Shown here: piece after piece, positions 1 to 6,030 of the stretch
Position numbering within the stretch: position 1 is the stretch's first letter
How the letters are laid out: every line of letters starts with the position of its first letter
Origin: Micrococcaceae bacterium UBA4005
GTDB lineage: Bacteria; Actinomycetota; Actinomycetes; Actinomycetales; Micrococcaceae
NCBI GenBank assembly: GCA_002384315.1
Contig: DGBL01000076.1
Coordinates: forward strand, 1 to 12,271
Direction of reading: 5' to 3'
DNA: 12,271 bases
The notes under the pieces: model-generated
Told to the model about the DNA's origin: nothing
Databases searched by the model: none
What the model saw: only the letters and a program-made list of their open reading frames with translations
Position numbers and translations under genes: made by a program

Positions 1-105
1 GTTGCACCCGTGCTGCAGCAGGAATCCAGCGACCGCGTGGACAATCCCTGGAGTGTCCGGGCAGCTCAGCGAAAGAACGAGGTCATCGGGTGGAGCTGCG
101 GGCAC
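1..105 (-). CDS. purU: Formyltetrahydrofolate deformylase, N-terminal fragment cut by window edge
   Basis: Read on the minus strand from a GTG at 105, the frame is open to the window edge and gives 35 residues. They contain the stretch LSLSCPDTPGIVHAVAGFLL, which closely resembles the start of the ACT domain of PurU (typically LxxxCPDxxGIVxxVxxFL). The start is well supported by AAGGAG at 112-117 on the minus strand, six bases before the GTG. PurU hydrolyses 10-formyl-tetrahydrofolate to formate and tetrahydrofolate in the cytosol, balancing one-carbon pools and supplying formate to purine synthesis; its ACT domain senses glycine and methionine in E. coli. The hydrolase domain with its catalytic Asn/His/Asp lies outside the window, so the call rests on the ACT domain alone. 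Other ACT proteins, such as a GcvR-like regulator, are possible but fit less well. Confidence 0.75.
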   Translation of the reverse strand, partial: MPAAPPDDLVLSLSCPDTPGIVHAVAGFLLQHGCN

Positions 106-134
106 GGAAATCTCCTTGGCGGTGGATCAAGCTG

Positions 135-174
135 AATCTAGAAAATAATATCAACTTATTGCAAGGAATGTTAG
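135..174 (-). promoter_or_regulatory. Candidate promoter for purU
   Basis: This AT-rich island lies in an otherwise GC-rich gap upstream of the purU start. On the minus strand TATTAT (150-145) matches the -10 consensus at 5 of 6 positions, with CTAACA (174-169) 18 bp upstream as -35. A second pairing, TTGCAA (164-159) with TAGATT (140-135), also has an 18-bp spacer. Transcription would begin about 30 bases before the GTG. The rest of the 106-262 gap shows nothing else except the hairpin listed separately. Confidence 0.4.
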
Positions 175-229
175 GGGGATCACACTTTTATTGGTCGGGT
201 TTTATCTATGCGTAGGAGTACCAGTTGGA

Positions 230-255
230 GGACCGGGCGATTCACCGCCCAGTCC
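230..255 (-). terminator. Hairpin downstream of the small membrane-protein gene
   Basis: The inverted repeat pairs GGAC with GTCC and GGGCG with CGCCC, separated by one C/A mismatch and closed by a 6-base loop. It begins 7 bases after the stop codon of the leftward gene at 263-616. No U-tract follows on either strand, as is common for actinobacterial hairpin terminators. It probably separates that gene from purU. Confidence 0.45.
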
Positions 256-262
256 CGGAGGG

Positions 263-616
263 TTACCAGAACACAGCAACAATAATATTCAGCAGGGTCA
301 GGGCTCCGATCGCGACGATTGGAGCTGCGCCGACCTGCGGTTTCTTACGATTAATCAGCGCGAGCACGGCAATGACTATGAGCACTACCAGCTTGACGCC
401 GATCTTGGCGTTGTTGACCTCATCCAGGTCACCAGCCTCAATGACACCAACCAGCGCCAGGCCGGTGATGAGCTGAAGCCAGGTGCCGTGCATGATCGCC
501 GGGGTGATGGATGCCTTTCCAGCCCGCAGTGAGCTGATCTGCGCCATGACTCCCCCCAACACTGCTGCGAGACCGACGAAGTGCAGAACTAGGAGCAGGG
601 AGCGGAGGAATTCCAT
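263..616 (-). CDS. Small four-helix integral membrane protein, function unknown
   Basis: A 117-residue, very hydrophobic protein. Four membrane segments are visible at about residues 3-26, 42-60, 72-90 and 97-116, with a short basic loop (NRKKP) at 89-93 that should be cytoplasmic. There is a His in helix 1 (residue 12) and another at residue 43. I chose the ATG at 616 because AGGA lies a few bases before it and the protein then opens directly with helix 1; an upstream ATG at 688 would add a hydrophilic 24-residue tail of poor character. It lies upstream of purU on the same strand, but the 157-base gap with a hairpin and a promoter argues against a shared transcript. I do not recognise the family well enough to name it. 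The paired His residues could suggest metal or haem binding, but that is speculation. Confidence 0.7.
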   Translation of the reverse strand: MEFLRSLLLVLHFVGLAAVLGGVMAQISSLRAGKASITPAIMHGTWLQLITGLALVGVIEAGDLDEVNNAKIGVKLVVLIVIAVLALINRKKPQVGAAPIVAIGALTLLNIIVAVFW

Positions 617-674
617 GGTTCCTAGATTAGGCGATGCGGGCGCATTTTGCGGGCAGGATGTGCGAGACTCAGGA

Positions 675-977
675 ATGGCCTTCGACAACTTCGAGCCCCT
701 CCGGCGGGGTCAGCATCGCTCGCTCGCCGAACTTGAAGCATCCCGCCACGCGCTGGTGCGCACAATTCTCGCGGCGCGATGGCGCTGCGAGCGAGCGGAT
801 ACCCAAGGTGAGCTCCCTGAATCCGACGCGGAATCGGCCCGGCAACTGCTCTCGGCAGCCGTCGCACGACTGGAGGACCTGGATGAGCGGCTCCAAATAT
901 TACGCGAAGGCGCAGGCAGGGCCCTGCAGCACGATGCGGCCGTGGAGGACTGTTCCTACCACCTTCGCGCCGGCTAG
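675..977 (+). CDS. Hypothetical 100-residue helical protein
   Basis: The frame has strong G/C preference at third positions, which supports real coding. The product is hydrophilic and rich in Leu, Ala, Arg and Glu. Two amphipathic stretches, about residues 15-37 and 51-88, look helical and may form a coiled coil (for example SAAVARLEDLDERLQILREG, residues 65-84). There are no signal peptide, membrane segment or catalytic motif. The ATG at 675 was chosen, but its SD-like AGGA directly abuts the start; a GTG at 660 in the same frame is an alternative. The gene diverges from the leftward membrane-protein gene and ends inside a tandem repeat. An antisense frame over 622-1023 is Arg/Pro-rich and looks like a shadow. 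I do not recognise a family. Confidence 0.55.
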   Translation: MAFDNFEPLRRGQHRSLAELEASRHALVRTILAARWRCERADTQGELPESDAESARQLLSAAVARLEDLDERLQILREGAGRALQHDAAVEDCSYHLRAG

Positions 978-1005
978 CCGTGACGCCGGCTAGCAGTAAC
1001 GCCGG
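968..1005 (+). repeat. 16-bp tandem repeat, two copies plus a partial third
   Basis: The units CGCCGGCTAGCCGTGA (968-983) and CGCCGGCTAGCAGTAA (984-999) agree at 14 of 16 positions, and CGCCGG (1000-1005) begins a third. Each full unit contains the palindrome GCCGGC or GCTAGC core. The stop codon TAG of the 675-977 gene lies in the first copy. It may be slipped-strand duplication at the gene end or part of the termination region. Confidence 0.6.
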
Positions 1006-1019
1006 GCGCGGTGAGATGC

Positions 1020-1069
1020 GCAACGCAGTGAGGGAGGAGGCTCGGCGGCCTCCTCCCTCACTGCGTTGC
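1020..1069. terminator. Bidirectional terminator, perfect 21-bp stem
   Basis: The arms at 1020-1040 and 1049-1069 are perfectly complementary over 21 bp, and C1041/G1048 adds one more pair around a small loop. The hairpin lies between the ends of two convergent genes, 43 bp from one stop and 15 bp from the other, so it can serve both. No U-tract follows on either side. Confidence 0.8.
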
Positions 1070-1083
1070 AGGTCCCCGCGGGC

Positions 1084-1536
1084 TTATGCGCGGGTTTTGC
1101 TCTTCGGGCCAAGGATGAAGGCGAGCGCGACCATGGCAACGCCAAGCAGTAGGTGGAGCCAGTTGTCAGCAGCGTTCAGCGGAACAAAGTTCAGTGCCGA
1201 GGACTGATCGAAGAGTATCCCGTAGACCCAGAGCACCAAGTAGATAATTCCTCCGAAGAGCAGGAATGACCGGGCGCCGCTGGCGCTGCGGGCGAGTGCA
1301 AGGCCCGCGATGCCGAACAGCAGGTGAACGACATTGTGGAGGACCGAGACCTGGAACAGGCCGAGGAGCATCGCCTCGGAGCCGTGGCCCGCGAACGCTA
1401 GCTGGTCGTATTGTGCGGTGATGCCCGGGACGAATCCGAGGATTCCCACGAGCAGGAATACTGCTCCGACGAGAAGAGCCGCGGTCTGGATAACGGGTTT
1501 CGTTCCGGCGCTGGACCGGTGTGCGGTGGTAGTCAT
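1084..1536 (-). CDS. DUF4383 family membrane protein
   Basis: 150 residues with four membrane segments at about 16-36, 58-82, 90-108 and 127-144, and a basic C-terminus (KSKTRA). The sequence LHNVVHLLFG (66-75) at helix 2 and DNWLHLLLG (124-132) at helix 4 are the paired His-containing motifs that I associate with the DUF4383 family, which is widespread in actinobacteria. The ATG at 1536 has AGGAG seven bases upstream; an upstream ATG at 1578 would add a basic 14-residue tail and lacks comparable support. The family has no established function. Its conserved His residues next to membrane helices are the only hint of a chemical role. The gene is divergent from the thioredoxin-like gene, with 126 bp between them. 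Confidence 0.85.
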   Translation of the reverse strand: MTTTAHRSSAGTKPVIQTAALLVGAVFLLVGILGFVPGITAQYDQLAFAGHGSEAMLLGLFQVSVLHNVVHLLFGIAGLALARSASGARSFLLFGGIIYLVLWVYGILFDQSSALNFVPLNAADNWLHLLLGVAMVALAFILGPKSKTRA

Positions 1537-1613
1537 GTGATTTCTCCTGGATGGGTGATGTCTCGGTTGAGCTTTCAAGGATCATTCGCCTCACGAAGGC
1601 TTTCGGATGGGCC

Positions 1614-1642
1614 ACTTAGGGAAATTCCCGCATTTTTATACT
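1614..1642 (+). promoter_or_regulatory. Candidate promoter for the thioredoxin-like/DUF1232 pair
   Basis: TATACT at 1637-1642 matches the -10 consensus at 5 of 6 positions and sits in a T-rich island (1632-1647). The -35 position at 1614-1619 is a poor match. The predicted start near 1649 would leave only about 14 bases before the ATG at 1663, which has no good SD, so the mRNA would have a very short leader. An imperfect palindrome GGGAAATTCCC lies at 1619-1629, between the promoter elements. Confidence 0.4.
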
Positions 1643-1662
1643 TTTTCTGGGACATTTGTTCC

Positions 1663-1965
1663 ATGGCCACATGTGTTCAGCTGCTGTACTTCGACGGATG
1701 CCCGAGCTGGCAGTTGGCCCGGCAGCGCGTGCTGGCGGCGATTGACGCCCTGGGCATGCAGATCCCGGTGGAATATGTCGAGGTCACCACTATGGAGGAG
1801 GCTGCCCGCTGGGGTTTCCGCGGGTCGCCCACGCTCCTTGTCGACGGCGAGGACCCCTGGAGTGGGGGCGGGGAGCCGGTCGCGCTGGCGTGCCGGGTCT
1901 ATACGACTCCGACCGGGATGCAGGGATCCCCTTCCCTCGCGGACATTACCGCTGCGCTGGGATAA
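1663..1965 (+). CDS. Thioredoxin-fold protein with a single active-site-position cysteine
   Basis: 100 residues. The start LLYFDGCPSW (7-16) places a Cys after the first beta strand, where thioredoxins carry CxxC, but here it is C-P-S-W, so the resolving cysteine is missing. RGSPTLLVDG (53-62) supplies the expected cis-Pro (Pro56), which confirms the fold. A second Cys (77) and the ending GMQGSPSLADITAAL match small actinobacterial proteins often labelled thioredoxin family or alkylmercury lyase; there is no real MerB domain. The role is unknown; a monothiol redox or thiol-binding function is an inference. The ATG at 1663 is chosen because the fold begins immediately; no clear SD is visible. 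It lies 7 bp before the DUF1232 gene, so the two are probably cotranscribed. Confidence 0.75.
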   Translation: MATCVQLLYFDGCPSWQLARQRVLAAIDALGMQIPVEYVEVTTMEEAARWGFRGSPTLLVDGEDPWSGGGEPVALACRVYTTPTGMQGSPSLADITAALG

Positions 1966-1972
1966 GCCGACT

Positions 1973-2398
1973 ATGGGCGGCGGGCTCTGGGAGAACCTGG
2001 GCATTCTGCTCGCAGGCGCCCTAGTGGTGTACGGGGGACTCCTGCTCCTGCTCTGGGGCTACGCGCGCAAGAACCCGGACACGGTGGCCCTACGCGAAGC
2101 CCTGCGGCTCCTGCCAGACCTGCTGCGTTTGCTGAAGCGACTCCTCGCCGACCCGGCACTGGGATGGAGCGTGCGCCTTCGAGTGGTTTTGTTGCTGGGT
2201 TACCTCTTGCTTCCCTTTGATCTGGTGCCAGATTTTGTCCCGCTCATTGGCTACGCGGACGACGCCGTCGTCGTGGCACTCGTGCTGCGCTCGGTGATCA
2301 GGAGCGCTGGGGCCGAGGCGATCGAGCGTCATTGGCCAGGCACGCAGACCGGGCTGCAATTGGTGCTCACACTCGCCGGAGGCACTTCCCCGAAGTGA
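1973..2398 (+). CDS. DUF1232 (YkvA-like) membrane protein
   Basis: 141 residues. An N-terminal membrane helix (about 8-30, ending in ARK) is followed by a Leu-rich amphipathic region (38-60). The DUF1232 core is at about 65-105, with LLPFDLVPDFVPLIGYADD (79-97) as the family signature (P-x-D-x-x-P-D-x-x-P-x-x-G-x-x-D-D). The family is widespread in bacteria and its biochemical function is not established. The ATG lies 7 bases after the upstream stop codon; GATAAG at 1961-1966, overlapping that stop, is the only weak SD candidate, which suggests translational coupling. The extra N-terminal helix and the 36-residue C-terminal tail make it longer than the minimal domain. Confidence 0.85.
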   Translation: MGGGLWENLGILLAGALVVYGGLLLLLWGYARKNPDTVALREALRLLPDLLRLLKRLLADPALGWSVRLRVVLLLGYLLLPFDLVPDFVPLIGYADDAVVVALVLRSVIRSAGAEAIERHWPGTQTGLQLVLTLAGGTSPK

Positions 2399-2441
2399 CG
2401 CTCAGTGGGGCGGCAAACCATGCAGCATGCTGCCTTTGTGC

Positions 2442-2468
2442 ATTAGTGCAGAGATGCTCTGCACTAAT
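2442..2468. promoter_or_regulatory. Perfect 12-bp inverted repeat, operator or terminator
   Basis: Arms at 2442-2453 and 2457-2468 (ATTAGTGCAGAG and its complement) flank the 3-base spacer ATG. It begins 43 bases after the DUF1232 stop and ends 5 bases before a candidate -35 of the transporter. The AT-rich ends, short spacer and position favour a regulator-binding site, but an RNA hairpin terminator for the upstream pair is also possible. A separate 12-base palindrome, GCAGCATGCTGC, lies at 2422-2433. An extra GTGCA at 2438-2442 precedes the repeat. Confidence 0.5.
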
Positions 2469-2473
2469 TTGGG

Positions 2474-2502
2474 TTGATCGGCGGACATGGGGCGGGCATA
2501 CT
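2474..2502 (+). promoter_or_regulatory. Candidate promoter for the MHS transporter
   Basis: TTGATC (2474-2479) and CATACT (2497-2502) each match 4 of 6 consensus positions with an ideal 17-bp spacer. The predicted start, near 2509, gives a leader of about 70 bases. The 12-bp inverted repeat would be centred near -54, a normal site for an activator. Confidence 0.4.
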
Positions 2503-2578
2503 CGGTAGGGCTCAGTGTGTGCCCTGGATCACATTGGGTAGCGCTGTGTCAACGACGACATCACAAGGAGTAGGCACC

Positions 2579-3964
2579 ATGAGTTCCGAGAATCCAACGG
2601 TTACCCGGCGGGAGGAGCCTGATGTTGAGGCTTCCGGTCTGAAGAAGGTAGTGGTGGCCTCCATGGCCGGCACTGTTGTGGAATGGTACGAATTCTTCCT
2701 TTATGCCGCGGCCGCCACACTGGTGTTCGCTGCCCTGTTTTTCCCTAACGCCGAGACGGAACTGGACGGCATCATCGCCGCCTTCCTGACCTACGCCGTT
2801 GGCTTTGTCGCGCGGCCCATCGGTGGGATCGTCTTCGGGCACTTCGGGGACAAGTATGGACGCAAGAAGCTGCTGCAGCTGAGTATCATCCTGGTTGGCG
2901 TTGCCACCTTCCTGATGGGATGCCTGCCCACCTTCAACCAGATCGGGTACTGGGCGCCTGCGCTTCTGGTGGTGCTGCGCTTCATCCAGGGCTTCGCCGT
3001 GGGCGGCGAATGGGGTGGAGCCGTCCTGCTTGTCGCAGAGCACAGTCCCAACAAATCGCGCGGATTCTGGTCGAGTTGGCCGCAGTCCGCCGTGCCGATG
3101 GGAAACCTGCTGGCTACCGGAGTCCTCCTCATCCTTTCCGCATCGCTGTCTGAGGCGGACTTCCTCGGCTGGGGCTGGCGCATAGCCTTCTGGCTTTCCG
3201 CGGTGATCGTCCTTATTGGCTACTACATCCGCACCCGGGTCAAGGACGCACCGATCTTCCTTGAGGCACAAAAAGAAGTAGTCGAAGGCGCCAAGGGCTA
3301 CGGCGTGATTGAAGTGTTCCGTCGCTACCCGCGCGGTGTCTTCACTGCCATGGGACTGCGCTTCGCTGAGAACATCCTGTACTACCTCGTGGTCACCTTC
3401 TCCATCACGTACCTCAAGGTGGTTGTTGAGGCTGATACGTCCAGGATCCTGCTGCTGCTGCTGATGGCGCATGCCATTCACTTCTGCACCGTGCCGCTCG
3501 TGGGAAAAATGTCCGACAAGTTTGGGCGCAGGCCCGTCTACCTCAGCGGTGCGTTGCTCGCCGGAACGTGGGGGTTCTTCGCCTTCCCCATGATGGATAC
3601 CGGGGTTGATGGAATCATTCTGGCCGCTATCACTATCGGACTAGTTTTCCACGCGCTCATGTACGCAGGCCAACCGTCGATCATGGCGGAAATGTTCCCC
3701 ACCCGGATGCGCTATTCAGGGGTCTCCCTCGGCTACCAAGTGACCAGCATCGTGGCAGGGTCGCTCGCGCCGATCATTGCCGGGACGCTGCTTTCCAACT
3801 TCGGTTCCTCGGTGCCGGTAGCTTTCTACTTGCTCGGTGCCAGCATCGTAACGACCATTGCGGTGCTGGTCCTGAAGGAGACGCGTGGGATCTCCCTGCA
3901 TGACGTTGATGCAGCCGACGCGCAGGGCACCGCTGACCTCCTGGCGGCCGCCGCCAAGAAATAG
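2579..3964 (+). CDS. MFS transporter, metabolite:H+ symporter (MHS) family
   Basis: 461 residues, twelve predicted membrane segments. The loop 2-3 motif GHFGDKYGRKK (87-97) and its second-half echo MSDKFGRRP (311-319) are the MFS motif A pair. RFIQGFAVGGEWGGA (134-148) in helix 4 and FPTRMRYSG (373-381) are typical of the MHS family, which includes ShiA, KgtP and ProP and moves small organic acids or zwitterions with protons. VVEWYEFFLY (33-42) at helix 1 is also typical. The ATG at 2579 has AAGGAG eight bases upstream; an upstream ATG at 2474 falls in the promoter. The substrate cannot be read from sequence. Beside mmsB and mmsA, a beta-hydroxy acid such as 3-hydroxyisobutyrate is a reasonable guess. 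The product lacks the C-terminal coiled coil of ProP, so osmosensing is unlikely. Confidence 0.9.
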   Translation: MSSENPTVTRREEPDVEASGLKKVVVASMAGTVVEWYEFFLYAAAATLVFAALFFPNAETELDGIIAAFLTYAVGFVARPIGGIVFGHFGDKYGRKKLLQLSIILVGVATFLMGCLPTFNQIGYWAPALLVVLRFIQGFAVGGEWGGAVLLVAEHSPNKSRGFWSSWPQSAVPMGNLLATGVLLILSASLSEADFLGWGWRIAFWLSAVIVLIGYYIRTRVKDAPIFLEAQKEVVEGAKGYGVIEVFRRYPRGVFTAMGLRFAENILYYLVVTFSITYLKVVVEADTSRILLLLLMAHAIHFCTVPLVGKMSDKFGRRPVYLSGALLAGTWGFFAFPMMDTGVDGIILAAITIGLVFHALMYAGQPSIMAEMFPTRMRYSGVSLGYQVTSIVAGSLAPIIAGTLLSNFGSSVPVAFYLLGASIVTTIAVLVLKETRGISLHDVDAADAQGTADLLAAAAKK

Positions 3965-3986
3965 CGGGCTATTCGCAGCAGCAGTT

Positions 3987-4018
3987 CCGCGCCCGCCGCC
4001 GTGAGGCGGCCGGCGCGG
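3987..4018. terminator. Bidirectional terminator between transporter and lysR gene
   Basis: A GC-only hairpin: GCCGCC (3995-4000) pairs with GGCGGC (4005-4010) around a GTGA loop. After a C/C mismatch the stem continues for seven more pairs (3987-3993 with 4012-4018). It lies between two convergent stop codons and could end transcription from both sides. No U-tract is present. Confidence 0.65.
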
Positions 4019-4031
4019 CCGCGCTCAGGGC

Positions 4032-4937
4032 TCAAGCCGAGAGGGCGTCGGGGCGATCCGCTATTTCATGGCGTATCGCCCCGACGACCGCTTGCACTGC
4101 GGCGGAGCGCAGCGACTCCGGCCGGGCTACTGCCCAGATGGGCAGTTGTCGGTGGAATTCGTGAGGCAATACCGGAACGAAACCCGCGTGTTTTCTGACC
4201 ATGAAACTGGGCAGGATCCCGATCCCAGCCCCGGCCTCCACAGCACGCAACTGGGCAAAGATGCTCGTGGACTGGAAGCTGGTCGCAGGGAGCGGCAACT
4301 GCGACGAGCGGTGGCCGAGTTCGCTCACCTGCAGAGCTGATTCGACGTAGGAGACGAAGCTATGGTGACGGATGTCCTCGAGCCCGGAGGGAGTGCCCCG
4401 GGCTTGAAGATAATCCCGGCTCGCATACAGGCGCAGGAAATAGTTGGTCAGGAAGAGCGGCTCCGCGCGGGCAATCTCAGCACGGCCGATCACGACCTCC
4501 AGATCCACCCCAGAGCGGTTCTGGCTCACTTTCCGCGTGGCGCTGAACATTTCGATATCCAGCCCGGGGTGCTCCCGCTGCAAGCTGACCAGCGCTGGGG
4601 TGACGAACACTGCACCAAACCCGTCAGGGGTGCTCACCCGTACGAGCCCGGTCAGCGAATCCTTATCCTGGGGGATGCGCGTGCCCAGAGCGCCGAGACT
4701 GGATTCAATCGCCTCCGCTGCCTTCACCGCCTCCGAGCCAAGAGCGGTCAGCTCCCAGCCCTGCGGCGTCCGGTCGAGGGTCCGGCCACCGAGTTGGCGG
4801 TCCAGCGCCTGGATCCGCCGGGAAATTGTGGTGTGCGTGGTACCCAGGGATTCGGCGACTGCGTTGAACCGTCCAAGACGGGCAACCGTCAATAGAATCA
4901 ACAGATCGTCCGGACTCGGAAAGCGGCGGAACTCCAT
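4032..4937 (-). CDS. LysR-type transcriptional regulator
   Basis: 301 residues, the usual LysR length. The N-terminal winged helix-turn-helix spans about 8-67, with LLTVARLGRFNAVAESL (15-31) as the first helices and THTTISRRIQALDRQLG (34-50) as recognition and wing-leading helices. The effector-binding domain covers about 95-295, with VRVSTPDGFG (99-108) at its first strand and AGAGIGILP in the second lobe. The ATG at 4937 follows AAAGGA by seven bases; an adjacent in-frame TTG at 4940 is less likely. It is divergent from mmsB with 160 bp between them, the classic LysR arrangement, so it likely activates mmsBA in response to a pathway intermediate and represses itself. It converges with the transporter gene. 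Confidence 0.9.
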   Translation of the reverse strand: MEFRRFPSPDDLLILLTVARLGRFNAVAESLGTTHTTISRRIQALDRQLGGRTLDRTPQGWELTALGSEAVKAAEAIESSLGALGTRIPQDKDSLTGLVRVSTPDGFGAVFVTPALVSLQREHPGLDIEMFSATRKVSQNRSGVDLEVVIGRAEIARAEPLFLTNYFLRLYASRDYLQARGTPSGLEDIRHHSFVSYVESALQVSELGHRSSQLPLPATSFQSTSIFAQLRAVEAGAGIGILPSFMVRKHAGFVPVLPHEFHRQLPIWAVARPESLRSAAVQAVVGAIRHEIADRPDALSA

Positions 4938-4983
4938 CAACGTTCCTTTCCTTGGGCTGCGGGAACGTGCTTTTACTCCATAT

Positions 4984-5044
4984 GTGCAAAAACAAACAGG
5001 TGCTCTGTAGTTTTCCCCCTTGTTTGCACCCTAGCAGGGGTGCA
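4984..5044. promoter_or_regulatory. Candidate LysR operator region upstream of mmsB
   Basis: Three GTGCA half-sites lie in the divergent gap. GTGCAAA (4984-4990) and TTTGCAC (5023-5029) form an inverted pair with centres 39 bp apart. TGCACCC (5025-5031) and GGGTGCA (5038-5044) form a second inverted repeat with a 6-base spacer. Two sites about 40-50 bp apart suit LysR recognition and activation half-sites. TTGCAC (5024-5029) could also serve as a -35 for mmsB, but no good -10 follows. Confidence 0.45.
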
Positions 5045-5097
5045 CGCTGGTAGGGACTGTCCACGTATCGTCAACATCACGCGAAGGAGCTGCCATT

Positions 5098-6000
5098 ATG
5101 GCCAGGGTTGGTTGGATCGGATTGGGAAATATGGGCGGATTCATGTCCGTCAACATGGTCAAGGCTGGACACGAAGTCAGCGGTTATGACCTGAACGCAG
5201 AAGTGCTTGCCGCCGCGGAGGCTGGCGGTGTACGGGCAGCCAGCAGCATCGCGGACGCGGTAGCGGATGCAGACGTCGTCTTCACGATGCTGCCCAAGGG
5301 TGAGCACGCGCGCGCCGTCTACCTTGGCGAGGACGGTGTCTTCGCCCATGCGGGAACGTCCACCCTGCTGGTGGACTCCTCAACCATCGACATCGAATCC
5401 GCCCAGGCGTTGCACGACGCAGCCATCGCGGCAGGTTACCGGTTCGTTGACGCCCCGGTCTCCGGAGGTATCAGCGGCGCTGAGGCAGCCACGCTGACCT
5501 TCATGGTTGGGGGCGAAGAGGGCGCTGTTAAGGATGCCAGCGCGTTCATCGAGCCGATGGCTGGAAATATCATTCCCACTGGCGGCCCGACGACCGGCCA
5601 GGCAGCGAAAATCTGCAACAACCTCATGCTCTTCATCAATCTTGCCGCTGCGGCTGAAGGAGCTGTCCTCGCGGACCGTCTCGGTCTGGACAAGCAGGTG
5701 TTCTGGGATATCGCGTCTGTCTCCTCCGGGGATAGCTGGGCCCTGCGCACCTGGTACCCCATGCCGGGCGTGGTGCCTACTGCTGCATCGAACAATGATT
5801 TCAAACCCACGTTCACCACCGAGCTGGCGAACAAGGACATCGGCCTGGCCATCGCCGCGGCCGAGGAAACCGGTACCCCGCTGGAGATCGGCAAGCATGT
5901 GCAGGAACTGTTCCAGCGCGTCATCGACGCAGGCGGGAGCGGGAAGGACTGCTCCCTCATCATCAAGCTCGTCGACGGTTCGCTCGACTCCTCCAGCTAA
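5098..6000 (+). CDS. mmsB: 3-hydroxyisobutyrate dehydrogenase
   Basis: 300 residues, full length for this beta-hydroxyacid dehydrogenase. The NAD(P)-binding Rossmann domain opens with GWIGLGNMG (5-13) and Asp31 closes the second strand, which favours NAD+. DAPVSGG (118-124) is the substrate-binding motif. GGPTTGQAAKICNN (162-175) carries the catalytic Lys171 and Asn175. NKDIGLA (245-251) supplies a further conserved Lys/Asp pair. The enzyme oxidises (S)-3-hydroxyisobutyrate to methylmalonate semialdehyde in valine breakdown; relatives act on 3-hydroxypropionate, tartronate semialdehyde or similar acids. The neighbouring mmsA strongly favours the valine-type role. AAGGAG lies eight bases before the ATG. 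It is the first gene of an operon divergent from the LysR gene. Confidence 0.92.
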   Translation: MARVGWIGLGNMGGFMSVNMVKAGHEVSGYDLNAEVLAAAEAGGVRAASSIADAVADADVVFTMLPKGEHARAVYLGEDGVFAHAGTSTLLVDSSTIDIESAQALHDAAIAAGYRFVDAPVSGGISGAEAATLTFMVGGEEGAVKDASAFIEPMAGNIIPTGGPTTGQAAKICNNLMLFINLAAAAEGAVLADRLGLDKQVFWDIASVSSGDSWALRTWYPMPGVVPTAASNNDFKPTFTTELANKDIGLAIAAAEETGTPLEIGKHVQELFQRVIDAGGSGKDCSLIIKLVDGSLDSSS

Positions 6001-6030
6001 TTGACAAACCAGTTCACGAAAGAGATTTCC

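Noticed and set aside
622..1023. Minus-strand frame over the 675-977 gene
   Set aside because: Arg/Pro-rich shadow composition, and it would run into the terminator hairpin; the plus-strand frame has better codon use.
1663..1965. Alkylmercury lyase (MerB) as the identity of the thioredoxin-like protein
   Set aside because: The protein has only a thioredoxin fold with cis-Pro; it is too short for MerB and lacks its cysteine arrangement, and no mercury genes are nearby.
2561..3481. Open antisense frame of 306 codons over the transporter gene
   Set aside because: The product is His/Gln/Gly-rich without recognisable motifs, while the opposite strand encodes a complete MHS transporter.
4362..4895. 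Plus-strand frame inside the LysR gene
   Set aside because: It lies wholly within a full-length LysR coding sequence and lacks any recognisable feature.
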